The notes beneath the pieces were generated by a model. It saw only the letters and a list, made by a program, of their open reading frames with translations. It was not told where the DNA came from and made no database searches. This document shows, one piece after another, positions 5,355 to 7,261 of a stretch of DNA of 7,261 bases. The DNA is from Anaerolineales bacterium UBA6663. Lineage in GTDB: Bacteria > Chloroflexota > Anaerolineae > Anaerolineales > UBA6663. Location: the NCBI GenBank assembly GCA_002455335.1, contig DKKP01000396.1, positions 1 through 7,261 of the forward strand, in the 5' to 3' direction. Made by a program: the position numbers and the translations under genes. Position 1 is the stretch's first letter. The number at the start of each line of letters is the position of its first letter.

Positions 5355-7211
5355 ACCGGGCCCCCGGCCGCCGGTGCCGACCTGCGTGAACGCGCCCTGG
5401 ACCGTGAAGCTGGCGTAGGGCGCGCCCCCGCTGTATGTGCCGTCGGCATAAAGGCCATCAGCCGCAGTGCCTGTCGACGTGCCACCGAGCAGGATGTCGT
5501 AGGTCTGACCGATGGCCAGCTGCGCCGACGAGAGCACGAGCGACTGAAACTCGCGCGCCGGCGCGAAGGTCAACACATCCTGGCCTGAGGAGTCCTGGAT
5601 GCGCACCAGGGTGCCGGCGGGTTGTGTCGCGCTGAAGAAGATCAACACCCCGTTCTGGGTCGAGGCCGCGCCCGGCCCTTGAGCCATGCCCGAGCTGCCC
5701 GCGGCCACCAGGAAGCCGCCGTATTGGTTGAACCCGCCATCGAAGTCAAGCGCGGCGTTATTCTGAGCCGTCGGGCCATTGACCACGACAAACCCGTCGC
5801 GCATCTCGATCGCGCCATTGACATCGAGGCCATCGCCGCCTGATTCGACGTAGATCGTGCCGCCATTGATGAAGAGCCGATGAACGCCGGTGTAGGTCGT
5901 CGCGTCCTGCCCGCCGCCGCCGCGCGGACCACGGCCGCCGAAGCCTGAGCCGTCGACGCCGCCAGCGACGTTGATGGCATCGTCGCTCGAGACCACGTCG
6001 ATCGTCCCACCGTTGATCGTGATCACCATGCTCTCAAGGCCCTCGTAAGAGCGAGTGACATTGATCTCGCCGCCATTGACCGTCAACGCCGTCTCGCCAT
6101 GCACGCCGTCATCACCGGTCGCGATCGTAAAGGCGCCGGCATTGATGACGATGGAGGCGTTCGAATGCACGGCGTCGTCGGCGGCGTCGAGCGTGTAGGT
6201 GCCGCCGTCGACGACGAGGTTGACGCCGGCCTTGAGCGCCTTTGCCGACGCATCAGAGGCCAGGGGTGCGCTGCTGCCGCCACCCGTCGTCACCGTGAAA
6301 GATCCAGCGGTGAGGGTCAGATCGGTCTCGGCCTGCAGGCCGTCGCCGCCGGCCACGATCGTCAACTGGCCGCCGGTCACGGAGATGTAGCCCCTGGCCG
6401 GGTCCTCGTCGTTGTCGGCTTTGAGCCCATCGCCGCCGGCCGTAACGTTCAGCGCCCCCCCTTCGACAATGAGATAGTCCTTGCCGCGGATGCCGTCGTC
6501 AACGGCGTTGACCGTGATCGTCCCACCGGCGATGATCAGGCCGTCTTTGCTGGCGATGCCGTCGTTGGCGTTTCCGGTGACGTTCAGAGCGCCATCCCCG
6601 AAGATCGTCAGATCGGCCTTGCTGAAGATCGCGGCATTGGGCTCGTCGACGTCGGCGCTCGGGTAGACGTAGCTGGCGGCGTCGTTGACCGTGTTGGTCG
6701 TACCCTCAGCGAGTTGGATCAGCACCTTCTCGCCGTTGACGATATTGATCGGCGCGCTGGTGGACGAGTTGAGTTGGACGCCGTTCAGCACAAGCGTTAC
6801 CGGGTCATCGTCGCCGGTGTCGACGACGATCTGCCCGTCAGTGAGCGCGCCGCTTAGCACGTAGGTACCCGCGGACGCGATCGTGGCGATGCTGCCCGCA
6901 GCGGTCGCGCCCTCGCCGGCTATCGTGATCGAGTCGCCGCCGAGCATCAGCGTGGTCGTGGTCGCCGCGTCGGTTTGATAGTCGGCAGGATCCTCGTGGG
7001 TCTCGACGTTATCGGCAAGGGCTGTCGGGGCCGAGCTTGCGCCGGCGCCCTCCGGGGTATTAGCCGGCGTCGCATTGACGACAGGCGCCTGCAACGGCGG
7101 CTCGAGCGGCGCAACGCGCGTCGGCATCCCGGCCGGCGCGGACCCGCCTGTCGAACAGGCTACCAGGGCGACGGCGATCAGGCCGGAGATCCAGACCAAA
7201 GCAGGTTTCAT
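5346..7211 (-). CDS. Secreted beta-helix lipoprotein, Cthe_2159-like carbohydrate-binding family (DUF4353)
   Basis: The 621-residue protein starts with a lipoprotein signal: Lys2, a hydrophobic stretch at 4-18 and lipobox LVAC with Cys19. It should be anchored on the outer face of the membrane. Residues 20-80 are a Pro/Thr/Ala-rich linker. Residues about 90-500 form a right-handed beta-helix of about ten coils of 20-25 residues, each closing with DDGI, GDGL, DDAV or similar followed by an NGGTI-type strand. DEPNAAIFSKADLTI, NDGIASKDGL and KADNDEDPARGYISV are typical of the family whose model is Cthe_2159 of Clostridium thermocellum, a cellulose- and polygalacturonate-binding, Ca-binding protein without detected lyase activity. 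A C-terminal beta module (about 518-608) contains DGLYADGTYSGG. A Gly-rich insert (419-439) interrupts the helix. ATG at 7211 is chosen over GTG at 7226 because it follows GGAGAGGG and gives a normal signal peptide. Ligand and physiological role are inferred only. Confidence 0.88.
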   Translation of the reverse strand: MKPALVWISGLIAVALVACSTGGSAPAGMPTRVAPLEPPLQAPVVNATPANTPEGAGASSAPTALADNVETHEDPADYQTDAATTTTLMLGGDSITIAGEGATAAGSIATIASAGTYVLSGALTDGQIVVDTGDDDPVTLVLNGVQLNSSTSAPINIVNGEKVLIQLAEGTTNTVNDAASYVYPSADVDEPNAAIFSKADLTIFGDGALNVTGNANDGIASKDGLIIAGGTITVNAVDDGIRGKDYLIVEGGALNVTAGGDGLKADNDEDPARGYISVTGGQLTIVAGGDGLQAETDLTLTAGSFTVTTGGGSSAPLASDASAKALKAGVNLVVDGGTYTLDAADDAVHSNASIVINAGAFTIATGDDGVHGETALTVNGGEINVTRSYEGLESMVITINGGTIDVVSSDDAINVAGGVDGSGFGGRGPRGGGGQDATTYTGVHRLFINGGTIYVESGGDGLDVNGAIEMRDGFVVVNGPTAQNNAALDFDGGFNQYGGFLVAAGSSGMAQGPGAASTQNGVLIFFSATQPAGTLVRIQDSSGQDVLTFAPAREFQSLVLSSAQLAIGQTYDILLGGTSTGTAADGLYADGTYSGGAPYASFTVQGAFTQVGTGGRGPGRP

Positions 7212-7214
7212 TTT

Positions 7215-7222
7215 CCCTCTCC
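7215..7222 (-). promoter_or_regulatory. Ribosome binding site of the lipoprotein gene
   Basis: On the minus strand GGAGAGGG is followed by AAA and the ATG at 7211. GGAG is seven bases from the start codon, a good spacing. The upstream in-frame GTG at 7226 overlaps this site and has no ribosome binding site of its own, so this decides the start. Confidence 0.65.
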
Positions 7223-7229
7223 ACAAACG

Positions 7230-7261
7230 ATTCGGCGCCGAATAGCGCCGCGGCGCTATTC
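7230..7261 (-). promoter_or_regulatory. Two overlapping perfect palindromes upstream of the lipoprotein gene
   Basis: ATTCGGCGCCGAAT (7230-7243) is a perfect 14-bp palindrome. It shares its GAAT (7240-7243) with a perfect 22-bp palindrome at 7240-7261, whose half is GAATAGCGCCG followed by its exact complement. The block ends 18 bases before the lipoprotein start codon and runs to the window edge, so the larger palindrome may continue. On the minus strand it lies in the promoter or 5' leader and could be a regulator site, a pair of alternative hairpins, or a dispersed repeat. No -10/-35 pair could be placed with confidence in the visible 50 bp. Confidence 0.5.

Noticed and set aside
6099..6857. 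Open frame of 252 codons on the plus strand
   Set aside because: It is antisense to the beta-helix gene. Its apparent repeats mirror the coils of the real protein, and it has no ribosome binding site or family resemblance.
5881..6857. DNA-level tandem repeats in the lipoprotein gene
   Set aside because: The periodicity is in the protein coils. The nucleotide units are too diverged to be a DNA repeat array.

Overview
The window is GC-rich DNA that looks like a member of the Chloroflexota (Anaerolineae/Chloroflexia-like). This is an inference from the style of the proteins: a two-module sugar-binding-like C-terminus of the kind attached to ADP-ribosylglycohydrolases in that phylum, a paired ABC exporter and a Cthe_2159-type lipoprotein. 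No marker gene proves it. No RNA genes, insertion sequences, CRISPR arrays or origins were seen.

Layout, left to right. (1) Positions 2-1033 (+) are the 3' part of a gene cut by the left edge, encoding two beta-sandwich modules. (2) Positions 1124-1468 (+) encode a 114-residue PadR-family regulator. A TTGACA/extended -10 promoter lies before it, and a 6-4-6 inverted repeat sits where transcription would start. (3) A 197-bp intergenic region (1469-1665) holds several perfect dyads and a consensus TATAAT. (4) Positions 1666-3459 and 3456-5288 (+) encode two ABC half-transporters that overlap by ATGA and are translationally coupled. (5) A 57-bp convergent gap follows. (6) Positions 5346-7211 (-) encode a secreted lipoprotein with a right-handed beta-helix (Cthe_2159 / DUF4353 type). 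(7) The right edge (7230-7261) carries two overlapping perfect palindromes just upstream of the lipoprotein gene.

How it works together: the two ABC subunits carry complementary defects. The first has Asp in place of the catalytic Glu. The second has FSIGQ in place of LSGGQ. This is the hallmark of heterodimeric exporters with one degenerate and one active ATP site (TM287/288, LmrCD, BmrCD). A short PadR regulator directly upstream reproduces the lmrR-lmrCD arrangement of Lactococcus, so regions 2-4 are best read as a PadR-controlled efflux cassette with unknown substrate. The lipoprotein is on the opposite strand with its own control region and is probably functionally separate.

Nothing here amounts to a clearly new system. 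The most informative points are the regulatory dyads, the asymmetric transporter and the palindromic block at the right edge.
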